Positions 23,301 through 34,622 of a stretch of DNA of 64,000 nt are shown piece after piece. The stretch comes from Marsupella aquatica (taxonomy: Eukaryota > Marchantiophyta): positions 7,564,001-7,628,000 of the forward strand of contig OZ316898.1 in the NCBI GenBank assembly GCA_973895155.1, written 5' to 3'. How positions within the stretch are numbered: position 1 is the first letter of the stretch; each line of letters starts with the position of its first letter. The notes beneath the pieces are model-generated. The model saw only the letters and a program-made list of their open reading frames with translations. It was not told the DNA's origin and ran no database searches. Position numbers and translations under genes: made by a program.

Positions 23301-23864
23301 ATGGGGGGCGGTGGTGGAGGAGGGGTAGGACCAGTACTGCTCTGCGCGGCTTCGTTCACCGTATCTTCTCCTGCTTCAGCTCCCGTTTCTGCTCTTCTCC
23401 GTAGTTCCCCGTCCTCCAAGACCTTGTACAGTTCTTCTCGTAGTTGTTGTAACCCTAACTCAATTAGAAGAGGGCTGCTGCTATCTCTGCCGAGGGGACG
23501 ACGGGGCAGAAGGTTTGAGTCAGCAAGGGCGAGCAAAGAGGACGAGGCAGATGTGAATCAGGATGCTGCAGAGCCCAACAAAGGGGGCAAGGATGATTCC
23601 GTTGATTGGGATAAGGCTTGGTCCAGCTTCAAGAAACCTCAGAAGAGGAAATCTTTCTTGAAGATAGACATGGAGAAGTATGTAAGTCGGCAGCCTAAGC
23701 ACTCGAATTATCCTTTATCGGAGGACGTGGATCCTCTGCGGAAGTCGGAAAGGTCCTTGCTAGGAGCTTGGACAAGCATGAAGTTTACCTATGCTTTCGT
23801 GGTTGTAATCATAGGCCTCGCCGTGTATATGGTGATCATCGTCGGGCCGCCACCACATCATTAG
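23301..23864 (+). CDS. Predicted plastid-targeted single-span membrane protein
   Basis: 187 residues, one exon, starting at the ATG of MGGGGGGGVGP; an in-frame upstream TTG is ignored. Residues 1-75 are rich in Ser, Arg and small residues with almost no acids, like a chloroplast transit peptide. The mature part has an acidic stretch (79-100), then the conserved-looking block VDWDKAWSSFKK and a segment with YVSRQPK..NYPLSEDVDPLRKSER. A hydrophobic helix follows at about 162-182 near the C-terminus (FTYAFVVVIIGLAVYMVIIV), ending PPPHH. It would sit in a plastid membrane (thylakoid or envelope) with a short tail. I do not recognise a named family; the function is unknown. Confidence 0.8.
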   Translation: MGGGGGGGVGPVLLCAASFTVSSPASAPVSALLRSSPSSKTLYSSSRSCCNPNSIRRGLLLSLPRGRRGRRFESARASKEDEADVNQDAAEPNKGGKDDSVDWDKAWSSFKKPQKRKSFLKIDMEKYVSRQPKHSNYPLSEDVDPLRKSERSLLGAWTSMKFTYAFVVVIIGLAVYMVIIVGPPPHH

Positions 23865-26496
23865 ATGTATTTCTGGAGCTGTAGGGTTTCGTAGGTGGCA
23901 TTGCCCACTCTTGTTTATTTTGATTCTTGCTTGTGGAATATCTCGCGTTGTAAATTGCTTGTACTATTAACCTCAATTTTTTGGAGCATATGTTCGGTAC
24001 TGGCTAATGCTTTTCCCGATCAAGAATATTATTTGCTTACCGCTAGATTCCCGCTCGTAGACTAGCTAGGTTGTACATGCCTTGTTGTAATCTAATTATG
24101 TGAAGTACATGATCGGGATGGGGTCGTTTTCCCTCAGTGAAGATTCAAAATTCCAATCTCAGGATCCTATAGCTTGCTTTTGTTCTATGATCCACATTGG
24201 GTTTAGAGTTCGCTGAATAATGACTCTATTTGTGTACCTAAAAGTTCTCGGTGTTGGGCTACCTTGTATTTGTGAGTTCATTGGGTGACATTCTTTTCGA
24301 TTTATCGATGGATTCTGGCTCCTGTGGGGCCCGGCTCTCTTTGCTGGATATCCGAGAGGGATTCGAGTCCCAACGTTTTCTCCTAGGGAACCGATTTGTT
24401 TTAATAGTGAATTCTTCCCTGAGAAATGGTTTCAATAGGTGAACTTCAGGTTTTTCCCTGCCGCTAAGCAAATGCTGTGTTCTTCCTACCCGTTTGACGT
24501 AGATTCTCATGTGGAGACTGTAAAGTGAGAGTTTGAAAAATGAGACAATCTATCATGTGCCATAACAATAGTCACATAATGAGGAATTTTCGGTTTGGGT
24601 GCAATTATTTTGAATCAAAATTTTGATCTCAACCTGGAATTGCAGTGGTCCTGATTGAAACGACAGTCATCCGACTGGTTTGCCGGAAAATTCCAGCGAA
24701 CCAACAAAGGGGATGAGATACTACCATACTTTCCATGCGTGTGTCAAAGTATAGGGGATATAATCGTCCTCATGGTTTAAACTTTCAGGGATGACAGTTA
24801 ACATGTCTGTCCCCTACATGGAAATCTCACCAGACATTGTCATCGGGCTTCTTTGTTTGTATGTCTGTGCAGGAGCCGTTTGTGGCCCTCAAACTTCGCC
24901 TCATCACCTCAATCACCAAATCTATGGCTATTTCTTGTGTTGGTATCGAGTTGCCGTTCTTTACGTGGTCTTGAAGCGATTTTGTATCCCTGAGCAAATC
25001 TGAAGTACTGTAGCTGAAGCTAATTATCATAATCCATAAACCATGCAAGTGGCTGCAAGGGAGGTTTCCACAAATTATATCTTTCCCCCATGCCTTTGGG
25101 CATTGGACAGGGTTCTAAAATAGTTCTCATTACGTGATCGTCAATTAGAACCTCAACTGACTTTGTTTTAGCTGGGGTACAGATTAATCAATACATACTT
25201 TGCTGCCTCACTTTTAACACCAAGGTGTGATCTCACACCACGTGGCCCATAAGAAATGAGAGATCCAAGAGATCAGAAAACCATCAGAAAGTTCCGGGTA
25301 TATTCACAGAAGTTAACTGAATAGGAAGTTGAAGCCTCGACTAACCTCCATGTTTGCCAAAGTGCTCAGATAGACTTTTGCAGCCTATGTGGATTTCAGC
25401 AAAATTACACTGCTGAATGCAATGTGACAAGAAAACTTGGAAATCCACACTCTTTTCAATCCTCAATGAAATTTGAAAAGATCTTTCCAAGGGGCTTCTA
25501 ACTAGCCCCCAAAATAGAAAATTCCAATCAGAAAACTGAGTGAGATATTAGATGTTGAGGTTAGTTCCTCAAATACTATCAGAGGTGCAAGTGTCGATAG
25601 TGAGTGGTCGAGTAATCCTTAGATTTTCAGAGCTCTCTTAATTCTTTCTGAAAATCAGCCATTGGGAAGATCTTTCCAAGCCCACTTCTAACGAGGATAA
25701 AAGCGCCTGATTCAGTTTGATATCACGAGAGATACTGATGCGCACAATTTGACCGTTTTTGGAAGGGTGCAAATTCATGAGTGAAAGTGTAAAGGGTGTC
25801 ATGTTCTCGTCAATGGACCGAGACTGAATGGTTCACGAGCTACTGGTGAACAGGTAGATTTCACCAGTAGTAAGTACCTACCACTGAGCAACAGGCCCCT
25901 TATGCATACTCCTTCATGGGTTTCAGTGTGGTTCACAAACACCCTCCCTTGAGCCACACTTGCCTCAAGAGAGATTCCTAATCAAAAAATGGACAGGCTA
26001 GGAATTGTAATACTCTAGCACTGAGCTATTGGCCTACTCATGGGGTCTCAAACCTCAAAATTTGATGGACCTTCACTTACTAGTTAAGGTTCTGGACAGA
26101 AAAAGCTATGGACTACCAAAATTAGTGATCCATAACTTTTGCCATAAAGCTGTGACCATAAGTCATTGGAGACTCTGGTGAACAGCAAAAACAGAAAAAC
26201 TTTTACACAACTCCGTGAAAATGCTATGGTCATTTGTTATGGCCAAAAGCTCATTGGCAGCTATGAAGCTTTGAGATTCCGTCCGTGAAAAAGCTATGGC
26301 CATTTGTTTATGGCCAAAAGCTCATCCGCAACTATGAAGCTTTGAGACTTCGTCCTATATCTGCATGGTCTTGGGTTCGAGTATGTTTCATTTTCAACAT
26401 AGACGATTGTTATATTGCACTTTCATGACATTGCACTTTCATGGGTTCGAGAGTGTTTCATTTCCAGCATCGACATCGATAAACGTCGACAATCTG
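23865..26496. other. Non-coding stretch between plastid gene and F-box gene
   Basis: No supported gene. Includes the 3' end of the plastid-protein gene. At 25830-26060 tRNA-like fragments (TTGCTCAGTGGTAGG and TAGCTCAGTGCTAGAG on the minus strand) hint at degraded SINEs. A 70-bp duplication lies at 26213-26353, and a 32-bp segment is repeated 69 bp apart at 26373 and 26442. Confidence 0.5.
26213..26353. repeat. 70-bp tandem duplication
   Basis: Two copies start CCGTGAAAA and contain ATGGCCAAAAGCTCAT and TATGAAGCTTTGAGA. It lies downstream of the F-box gene stop codon. Confidence 0.85.
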
Positions 26497-28923
26497 TTAC
26501 ACAGAGGCGTTCAAACTGGGCTCGAAGGCGATGCCATCAATGAGTCCATATCTCAGGCGGTGGTCGGCCAGAGGACAACCCGGCACGCGCCGCCATAGCT
26601 TCTTCCTCAGATCATACAACAGCGCGAGCCGATCACGCCCGCGCACGATGAGCAAGACCAGACCATCAGAGCCGATACAAATAAACCTCTTCCCACCGCA
26701 CAGAAACTCATCACACAGCTCCGCCGGCATCCGATCCACCTCCTTCCACTCCAATTCTGCCCTCTGCAGCTCCCACACGCAAATGCTCTTCGTCACACTG
26801 TTCTCCCGAAGCCCTCCCACTGTGTAAATCCTGCCCATGCAATCAATCAGCATGTGGCTGTCGAGCGAGTGCCGTATATGGGCGTGAATCTGAGACCACG
26901 TTTCACTGTCCATGTTGTAAGCCACCAGCCCGTCGGGAGGATCACAGCACCATGAGTAGAGGATCCCATTGCAGAGAAGAGTCCGTCTCGACGGGAAGAG
27001 AGGCCCCCGAGGAATGTCGCCGGAGACGGTCCACTCGTTCGTGCACGACATGAAGACCTCTGTGGTAGGGTAGTAGATGTCGTAGATCCCGTAGATCCCA
27101 ACGACGACGATCTTGTAAGCCTTCGCCTGCTGGTTGACGACCATTCCAGCCATGTGGTACGTCTGGATGCGGAGCATTGGTGGCAGCTCTCGCCACTGCC
27201 TGGTGAATTGGATGTGCCGTATTCCAGTGCAAGAAGTTCAGTATGTGAATCCGAATGCCAAGAGGAGAATCCGACTCAAACGAGCAAAAATCCAATAAAG
27301 GAGGAAGGAGAGCTCTAGCTAAACAATCAAGAATGACAAAGGGCGAGAGAGGATAATGAGGTGCAAGCACACAAAGCTTGAAATAGTGAACAGCCTTGAA
27401 TAGCGAACCATATCCCCATCACGGATCCCTTGGCCACTATTGTTTACAAACTGTCAATCGAAGCTAGTACAATGGAATTTGACTTACATTTTTGTTGGAT
27501 TTTGTCTCAGCTTTTCCTTGATGCTGAAAGCCTGGCTGCTAATTTTTTATCGATGGTATTCCACTACCTACAGAAGCTGGAACTCTTCTGCCTCAGCATT
27601 GCACTACATGGTGCACATGGATTGCAGTATCTGAAATTTGACCGGAAGCTCGAACCCTTCTGCCTCAGCCAAGCAGCGTAGATGGTGCAAGCCTGCTATA
27701 TAACTGCTGCAAGTAGATAGAAGCATTGGCAATTTTTAATTACTTATAATGACTAGGACTACCGAATGAAACAAAGAAGAAATGTACCATCCCTGGCGAT
27801 GGTGATGGCATTTTGGCTACCAGTCGAAGCAGCACGCATGTAAGAACTGCCATTCCTGGCAATGAGATTGGCTGAAATAGGAAAGAATTGGCTACCATTT
27901 GCAGTGGAACAGACAAGCGCGAGCTGAGATTGCACCATCTCTTAGTGACCTAAGGGAATATTAAGGCAAGAATTGACTACAATCGGGGCTATATTATTTG
28001 AGTAAACATACAGTAACGCAGAAAATTGGCTACCATTCGAGAACCAGAAAGGAAATTGGCTAGTACCTAAAGGAGAGAGGCAAGAGTTGGATCCCATTTG
28101 AGGAAACAGTCATACACTCACGTAAAAACTGAGACTGCACCTGCGTTGTGACGGAATTGGCTACCTAACTGACGAAGGCAATGGATTGGCTACCAAAAAG
28201 GAAAGGGGCAAGAATTGATTGATACGGTATTCTGAAAAAACTGACACTGCAGATGCCTTGTGACGGAATTGGCTACCTAACTGAAGAAGGCAACAATTGG
28301 GGTACCGAAAGAAAAGAGGCAAGAATTGATTGACACAGTATTCTCCTAGAGGTTGGGCTCGGCGCCAATCAAAGTAAACAGTGCACCGTAGGATAAGTAA
28401 TAACAGACCTGGTGATGGGATTGGCGACAACCAACGTGGTGCGGCCGTTGGCACAGGAGCTGAAGCAGACAAGGCCGCCAGCACTGGCGATGGGGAAGAA
28501 CATCTGGCTGGGGCCGAGGTTGGGGGGTGCGACGCTAACCCATCGGTTGATGGCAGGGTCAAAGGTGGAGGCGTCGCGGTAGTCTTGATTCCGGAAGATG
28601 AAGAACCAGGGCCCTTGTGAGGGTCGGTTGCGGGCATAGAGGTCGAGGAAGGTCGGGAGGAAGACCAGAGCCTGCCAGGCCTTGCAGACGGAGCGGAGGC
28701 GGGCGAGAGAAGGGATGGAGAGGTGCGTGAGGATCCGGTCCATGAGATGCTCGGGGAGGTGGCTCCACAAGTTTGTGTCCATCACGGGATTGCACTCCTC
28801 ATCTTCGTCATTGTTGTGGTCGATCATATGCGCAGCGCCCCCGCCATGGGTCGAATTCGATGATAATCGTCGATGAATCAGAAGGTGCGTCGATGGCAAT
28901 CCCACCTCTTTCTCGTTCTCCAT
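26497..28923 (-). CDS. F-box/kelch protein, HAWAIIAN SKIRT-like
   Basis: Two exons, 28923-28409 and 27199-26497, joined across a 1209-bp intron (CACCAG|GTCTGT ... TTCACCAG|GCAGTGG, phase 2), giving 405 residues. Residues 1-50 are variable and acidic. The F-box (about 52-95, LWSHLPEHLMDRILTHL...RSVCKAW) should bind SKP1 and recruit the protein into an SCF ubiquitin ligase. The rest forms kelch-like repeats that choose the substrate: GPWFFIF, FDPAINRWV, GGLVCFSS, NPITRQWRELPPM across the splice, and a C-terminal YTVGG block. The SQGPW..F and VANPITRQWR pattern is closest to Arabidopsis HWS and FBX6/LCR types, which act in organ growth; transfer of that role is inference. The promoter side carries a compound tandem repeat. 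Confidence 0.88.
28150..28343. repeat. 112-bp repeat in F-box intron
   Basis: Two head-to-tail copies contain GACGGAATTGGCTACCTAAC and GGCAAGAATTGATTGA. Shorter GAATTGGCTACC echoes are scattered from 27810 onwards, so much of the intron grew from this unit. Confidence 0.8.
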
Positions 28924-28964
28924 TTTGTGCAATTGCAGTATGAATGTGGAAAGACTGCCCCTCT

Positions 28965-29285
28965 TTGACTAGCTTTTGATCGTGTTCGTCATCAAGCTTT
29001 GATCAAGCTTTGCAAATTCTGCAAAATTCGATTGACTAGCTTTGATCGTGTACGTCATCAAACTTTGCAAATTGTGCAAAATTCGATTGACTAGCTTTTG
29101 ATCGTGTTCGTCATCAAGCTTTGATCAAGCTTTGATCAAGCTTTGCAAATTCTGCAAAATTCGATTGACTAGCTTTTGATCGTGTTCGTCATCAAGCTTT
29201 GATTCTGCAAAAATTGATTGACTAGCTTTTGATCGTGTTCGTCGTCAAGCTTTGATCAAGATTTGCAAAGTCTGCAAAATCGATC
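28965..29285. repeat. Compound tandem repeat upstream of F-box gene
   Basis: Five units start TTGACTAGCTTTTGATCGTG at 28965, 29032, 29087, 29165 and 29218. Unit length varies between 53 and 78 bp, largely because an inner 11-mer, ATCAAGCTTTG, is present one to three times. It begins about 40 bp upstream of the start codon, so it lies in the 5' UTR or core promoter. Confidence 0.92.
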
Positions 29286-31400
29286 ACAATTTGGAAAACT
29301 GAATGTGACTTCACTGATGTGCTTAGCACACTACAAGTAAACAATGATGGATTATGTTTTGCAAAATTGATTGGTTGTTTTATTGGTTGCATGATGACAA
29401 GTGGCTAATATACTTACACTACTGGAGTGCTAGGTTGCGACACAAACCATCTCCATATTGCACTGCACTTTGCATATAGCATTCAGCTTGGCATGAATAG
29501 CATGAATACTGGCAGTGATACATTGAGGCTTGCCAGAATGTGGAGAGGATTAATTATTGTTTACTATGTGCAATACTTTTTCTTGTAAAGTCCGGATATT
29601 CGTGTGTAAGTACCTTACCCTACAAGGATAGGGTGATTACTCAAAATGCATATTAAATCTATGCTGATTTTGAGAGATAATAGATTGAATCCATGCTAAG
29701 CATTTGCCACCATCTACAAACTTTACCGGCGGAAAAACCTTGGGCAGTGTCATCAAGCATTATGATATATTGTTGTTCTTGATTTTGTTGGTGAATGATT
29801 TTGCCTGAAGGTAAATGCCTATTTGTGCAAAGGGGTTCGTTGTGCATCCTTGGGGAGTTTTTTTAGCAAAAAAATAGTTGTGGCTTCATTCATGTGTGGC
29901 ACGGTAGAACTGTAGAGTGATCAATTACATTTTGCCAAATTATTCGTTGTCAGGTGCTTGTATTCTATAACAAGTAATTGTACATATGTGGTTCTTGATT
30001 TTGTTGTTGGACATAAATGACTATGTGTCAAAAGTAGGAGTGCAAGTTTCATTCATGTGGGGCATGGTCAAGTGAAGAATGATCAATTGACCACTTCTTG
30101 CAAAATTGAGTGAAAATGTAACAGTCAAATAGGTTGTTAGGTATCACTCTTGCCTTCGTTGGTGAGCAATTTTGTGCTGAACCTAAACGACATTTGTGCA
30201 AAACAATGTGCAAAAGAAGAGTTTCTTATGTATCCTTGGGAGTTTCTTCGTTTGCAAAATGACGTGAGTTCATTCATGTGTAGCACAGTCGGTAAAAGTG
30301 ATTGCCTAGGTTTTGCAGAACTGATCAAATGTATGACAACCACTACTTATACATATGATCACTCATGATTTTATTGCTGTACAATTTTATTGAAACATAA
30401 GTGACTATAGTAGTACAAAAGCGGAGTTCTTTGTGCATCCTTGGCAGTTTTTAGTGAATGTGATTTTCTTTACATTCGAGGTGTTTGCTTGACTTGTGAT
30501 GATATGTCTGTTCAATTTGATGTAAGGTAAAGGGTCTTTCTCTAGCCCAAACTCCTTCTATGTCAATCATTCCTTCTAGGTTTCTCCTTCGTACTTAGAA
30601 TTATGTTTTGCCTTCCAGTCGTTTTTCCATTTCATTGACGATCTAAGCAAAATCACATAACATAAATAGGTCATGATTCATACCAACCCCATCTATCTTG
30701 GTTCATCCAATTTGGCCTTGGCATGTTAAGGAAATTCATGGCATGAAACTTCAATTTGAGTTTTCCCTGTCATCTCGTGTATAGTTATTTTTTGTTAAAG
30801 TAGCAAATCTGATTACAGCCAATCAGTTTGATTGTCATACATCCCATCAGTTTAGCAGAATGATTAACCGACTGAATTGATTCATGGATGGATTTATTTC
30901 TGGGACTAACCACTACATCTTCCTGTGTTTGCTTTGGCACGAATGGTTCTCCTCCCTGTTGCCCATAATTTTATCCTAACATATGGACGGACAGACAAAC
31001 AGACACCAATTTATTCTCTTAGGGCTTTCGCTAGGCTTGGGAACCTCTTATCAAAACCCTTGTGACAACGATCGACCTATAGGAGACCATGTAATACTTA
31101 GGAACTGATGTGTGGTCAGACTGTCTTGTCCTGTCCCGAGTGATTTCTCAATCAATTTTCCCGTCTCCCGGAAATCTCTCATCTTAGAGGGGTGATTGGG
31201 GTGGCACTCTAACCACATTTCGTCTACCGAGAGTCATTATTGTCAAGCAACTTCTGACCGTGTACCCAAATTTAATTTGTCATTGTTCATTCTATCTCTA
31301 GATGGCCCAAGGTTGGCGGGAAGACATCGAAACCGATCACAAATCGAGTGGTAGTTGATTTAATGATGTTATATCACTAAACGGTTACTTTGACCACAAC
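29286..31400. other. Non-coding stretch upstream of F-box gene
   Basis: AT-rich. 29770-30450 holds about four diverged copies of a 150-220 bp unit (GATTTTGTTGGTGAATGATT, TTTGTGCAAA, GTGCATCCTTGG, TTCATTCATGTG motifs in the same order). No coding frame is supported. Confidence 0.55.
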
Positions 31401-31474
31401 GGCCTATTAGCTCAGCTGGTTAGAGCGTCGTGCTAATAACGCGAAGGTCACAGGTTCGAGACCTGTATGGGCCA
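31401..31474 (+). tRNA. trnI-AAU: tRNA-Ile (anticodon AAU)
   Basis: 74 nt with all arms: acceptor stem GGCCTAT/ATGGGCC (one T-G pair), D arm GCTC/GAGC, anticodon stem TCGTG/CGCGA (one mispair) with loop CTAATAA and anticodon AAT at 31435-31437, and T arm ACAGG/CCTGT with loop TTCGAGA. The discriminator is A. No intron. A T-run at about 31490 can serve as the polymerase III terminator. Confidence 0.97.
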
Positions 31475-32811
31475 ATTGAATATCTATTGTTTTGAGGATT
31501 CTGTACAGTAGTGAATATTTATTTCTATGGCGTGGTTTCCTCGCACCAGTAATGGATACTTACATTGCTTCTCCACTCAACTCAACTGGCGAAGTTCCTG
31601 CATAACGAATTCAGTTCCTTGTAGGAAAAGTTTTCGACAAGATTTCCTTTCGTCACCGTGCACAGGCTCTTTCGTGTGTTTCCTCTTGCTGCTTTGTATT
31701 CCGAGTGCCATGCCACTCGAAAACCTGTGGAGAATTTGTCCAATATATTATGGTGTGTTGACATCACTTGTCAGTCATAGAATACAACGGGCTCCAGGAC
31801 CAGAACATTCATGGCCAACCATTCATTCGTAACTGGAACATGGCCCCTAGAAACCTTGGACAAGCTTAGTTCTACAGCGAGGGTAGCAATGCCATTGCGT
31901 CCAAGACAACTTGATCCCAGTACCTTCCCATATCTCAGAGATTACGACAACGTGATGAGAACAGAGACAATCTGAGTCCATCTATACTTTCACCTCATAG
32001 AAAATGAACAACAAGAGAGGAATCTACCACATTGTCTCTCAGATCGCAAAAAGTGCCATGGTCTCATAGCTCCTCACTCTACTCCCGGGAATCCCCTTTC
32101 TACCCTGTGCAGCTCAAGGCGTCCATCACGGAAAGTAGGACTAATTTCAAGTAATTTGGCTGTACCCATGAGCAACTCGAATAAAGGCCGAGTTATGTCG
32201 ATTCTTTTTGAAATACTGCTGTGTCTGGCCACTATTCTCAATCGCTCACAAGTGTGCCAAACGAAACAAGCTGGTGAACTGCAACAAACGTTTTAGGGGT
32301 GCCTCGATATAGCTATGCAACAAACCCAACATATGGTAGGCTTATTACTATAATGTCAAATTCAAGAAACATTAATCCCTTAATCCTGCAAAACTCTTCT
32401 CTCAACTATTTGCTGTTGCAAAATTCATTCGCTTAACCTCATGTTCGATGCAATTCGGATTTTGGGGTGAGTGTAGCACTCCTTCAACAAGAATACCGGT
32501 GTGAAAAAGAGACAATCAGTAACGCGGACGTTGTGAAAATTCATGCTGAGTTGATGAGAAGTTCTCCGAGCCGATGACCAAATTTCTCTTCAGAAAATCC
32601 TCATGGCTGCTAACAACTGTTAGCTCTTAGAACCATCACAAAAATGAGAGGAAGGACCTCTATGTCCTCAGAGGATGCAAGGCTAGGACAATTCTCATCA
32701 GATTCATCTAAATCATCCATCATAATTTAAAAAGGGCATCGACAAGGTGATGCATATCTGTATCTAAACTATAAAGAATCTCCTCCACTAGTAGAGGGCA
32801 CATCGAGATTT
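31475..32811. other. Non-coding stretch between tRNA and DAP3 gene
   Basis: No supported gene. It probably includes the 3' UTR of the gene ending at 32812. Confidence 0.5.
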
Positions 32812-34574
32812 TCAGAGCAACCGCACCAAATTCCTCAGCTCCTCTCCATTACCATTTGTGAGATAAAATAATTTCTTGATATCTTCTTCTGTCGGTTCGT
32901 TGTGTGTAACTTTCCTACTGCATCACCAGATATTGAGTTAGTTCCTATATGAGCAACCTAAGCAATGAAAGAAGAATCCATCAAAGAGCATCAAAGCGAC
33001 TTACGGGAACGAGAATGAATATTAAATGTTACGTAGTTTGCTAAGTTGCAAGAGAGAGATTCTGAGATGTCTGTTCCGTATCTTGTTAGTACTGGTCAGA
33101 TTAGTCTGCTAAATGAATCTGGTAGCGTGGGCGCCACGACAGGCTTAATACCCAACAATGAGAGTGAATATTCCTCCTTAATTTAGAATTCCCTCATCAT
33201 CCAATCAAGGGTTTCTACCTAGGACCTTAAGAGCTCTGGAGTCCGGCGAGACACTTCAGCCAGAAAAGTCTCCTGATCTATCAATTCTGAGTATACCTGT
33301 GATAATATTTGAGCACTGCTCTGGTCTCCTCAAGGCAGTATCTTGGAATGCTAAAGCGAACTCCTTTGGGTACACCCGGCAGATGCACAGGAAGCTTTCC
33401 AACAGCCAAAGAGTGAGAAAACGCAGTGGCCATCATCAACGGACCTTCCATGGTCCTAAAGGCATTCACCTGTCCATTTCAACACACAATTTATAAGGGA
33501 CCTAGGGATTGGGATGAAGCATATGCTCCGCTGCACTCTATGCATTACTTCGAGATACAAAGAAGTTTACTTCCATGTAACAGCACTATATTTCATATTA
33601 AAGTAAGCCCAAAATAACGGCTTCGGTCACCAGAACAGCAATGATACATTTTCTAGAATCTGGATGCGATGTGTCATGACGAAGAAGAAACAAAATACAA
33701 AAGCATTCCAAAATAGATCAACCCCGCAACAGTGCATGACGATCTTGTGACGAATATTGACTCAAAAACAGGATGATGGAGGAGCCCAAACCATAGATAG
33801 CTCAGCGGCATGAATGGGTCGCCGGGACCTTGTGCCAGTCGATTCGTGATAACTGCTGAACGTGAACCACGAATTGAACTGGAGCACAACCAAGATGGGA
33901 AGTCATTAACATTACCTCACCGAGTGCAAAACGTCGAAGACCTTGTCACCACTTCGGGAAAGCCATCTCCTAGAATAGCATTTACAGCATGCTTTACGCT
34001 CTCAAGCAAAATTTACCGCCGTCAATCGAGGTCGATGGTGGATAACAGTGATCCCATATATTAATTGGTGTTTAAATTGTGAGGAGTCTAAACGACAAAA
34101 CAATTTGGTGGTAATGATGATGTATGTGAGATACCTCATCAATAGCGATAAGGACAGGCACCTCCTCAACCAGATTGAGTTCTTTCCTTAGTCGTACCAC
34201 ACAACTAACAGCTGCTTGAGATTGTGCCACGCCCCTCTCCACCAAGTCTCTCAGAGTTGCTCCCTCGGGCAGTGTAATTTGTTGTGGACCACGTCCCTTG
34301 CTCATTCCTGCTCCCTCTCCCAAGTCTAGGGGCTCCATGATACGACAGGGCAGCTCACCTAGAAGTTTCTCATGACTTTTGAAAAATCCCTGCAAGAATG
34401 TATACAGATGGAAAATAATCAGACATTGCTGCCTAGTTCCATTCCTGCCTTATGACTTGGTAAAAGTGTCTAAGAGAATTCATACGTAGGTTGACGGCGC
34501 TGTATGAATCGTCTGGTCTCCACAAACCAAAAAGAAAAAAATTGAACGGAATTAATCTTAGGGGCACTGCAAAT

Positions 34575-34622
<48 letters not shown>

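Noticed and set aside
22666-23536. Minus-strand frames of 133 and 173 codons
   Set aside because: They overlap the leader and coding region of the plastid-protein gene, are rich in Ser/Pro and lack a domain; shadows.
25830-26060. tRNA-like A-box fragments on the minus strand
   Set aside because: No complete B box, tail or target duplication; too degraded to call as SINEs.
28965-29285. CRISPR-like array
   Set aside because: Repeats are contiguous without unique spacers and the genome is eukaryotic; it is an ordinary compound tandem repeat.
33103-33297. Alternative last exon of DAP3 with ETFLAEVSRRTPELL
   Set aside because: It looks loosely like the family but cannot be joined in frame with a valid splice site; the exon at 32917-32812 fits both phase and sequence.
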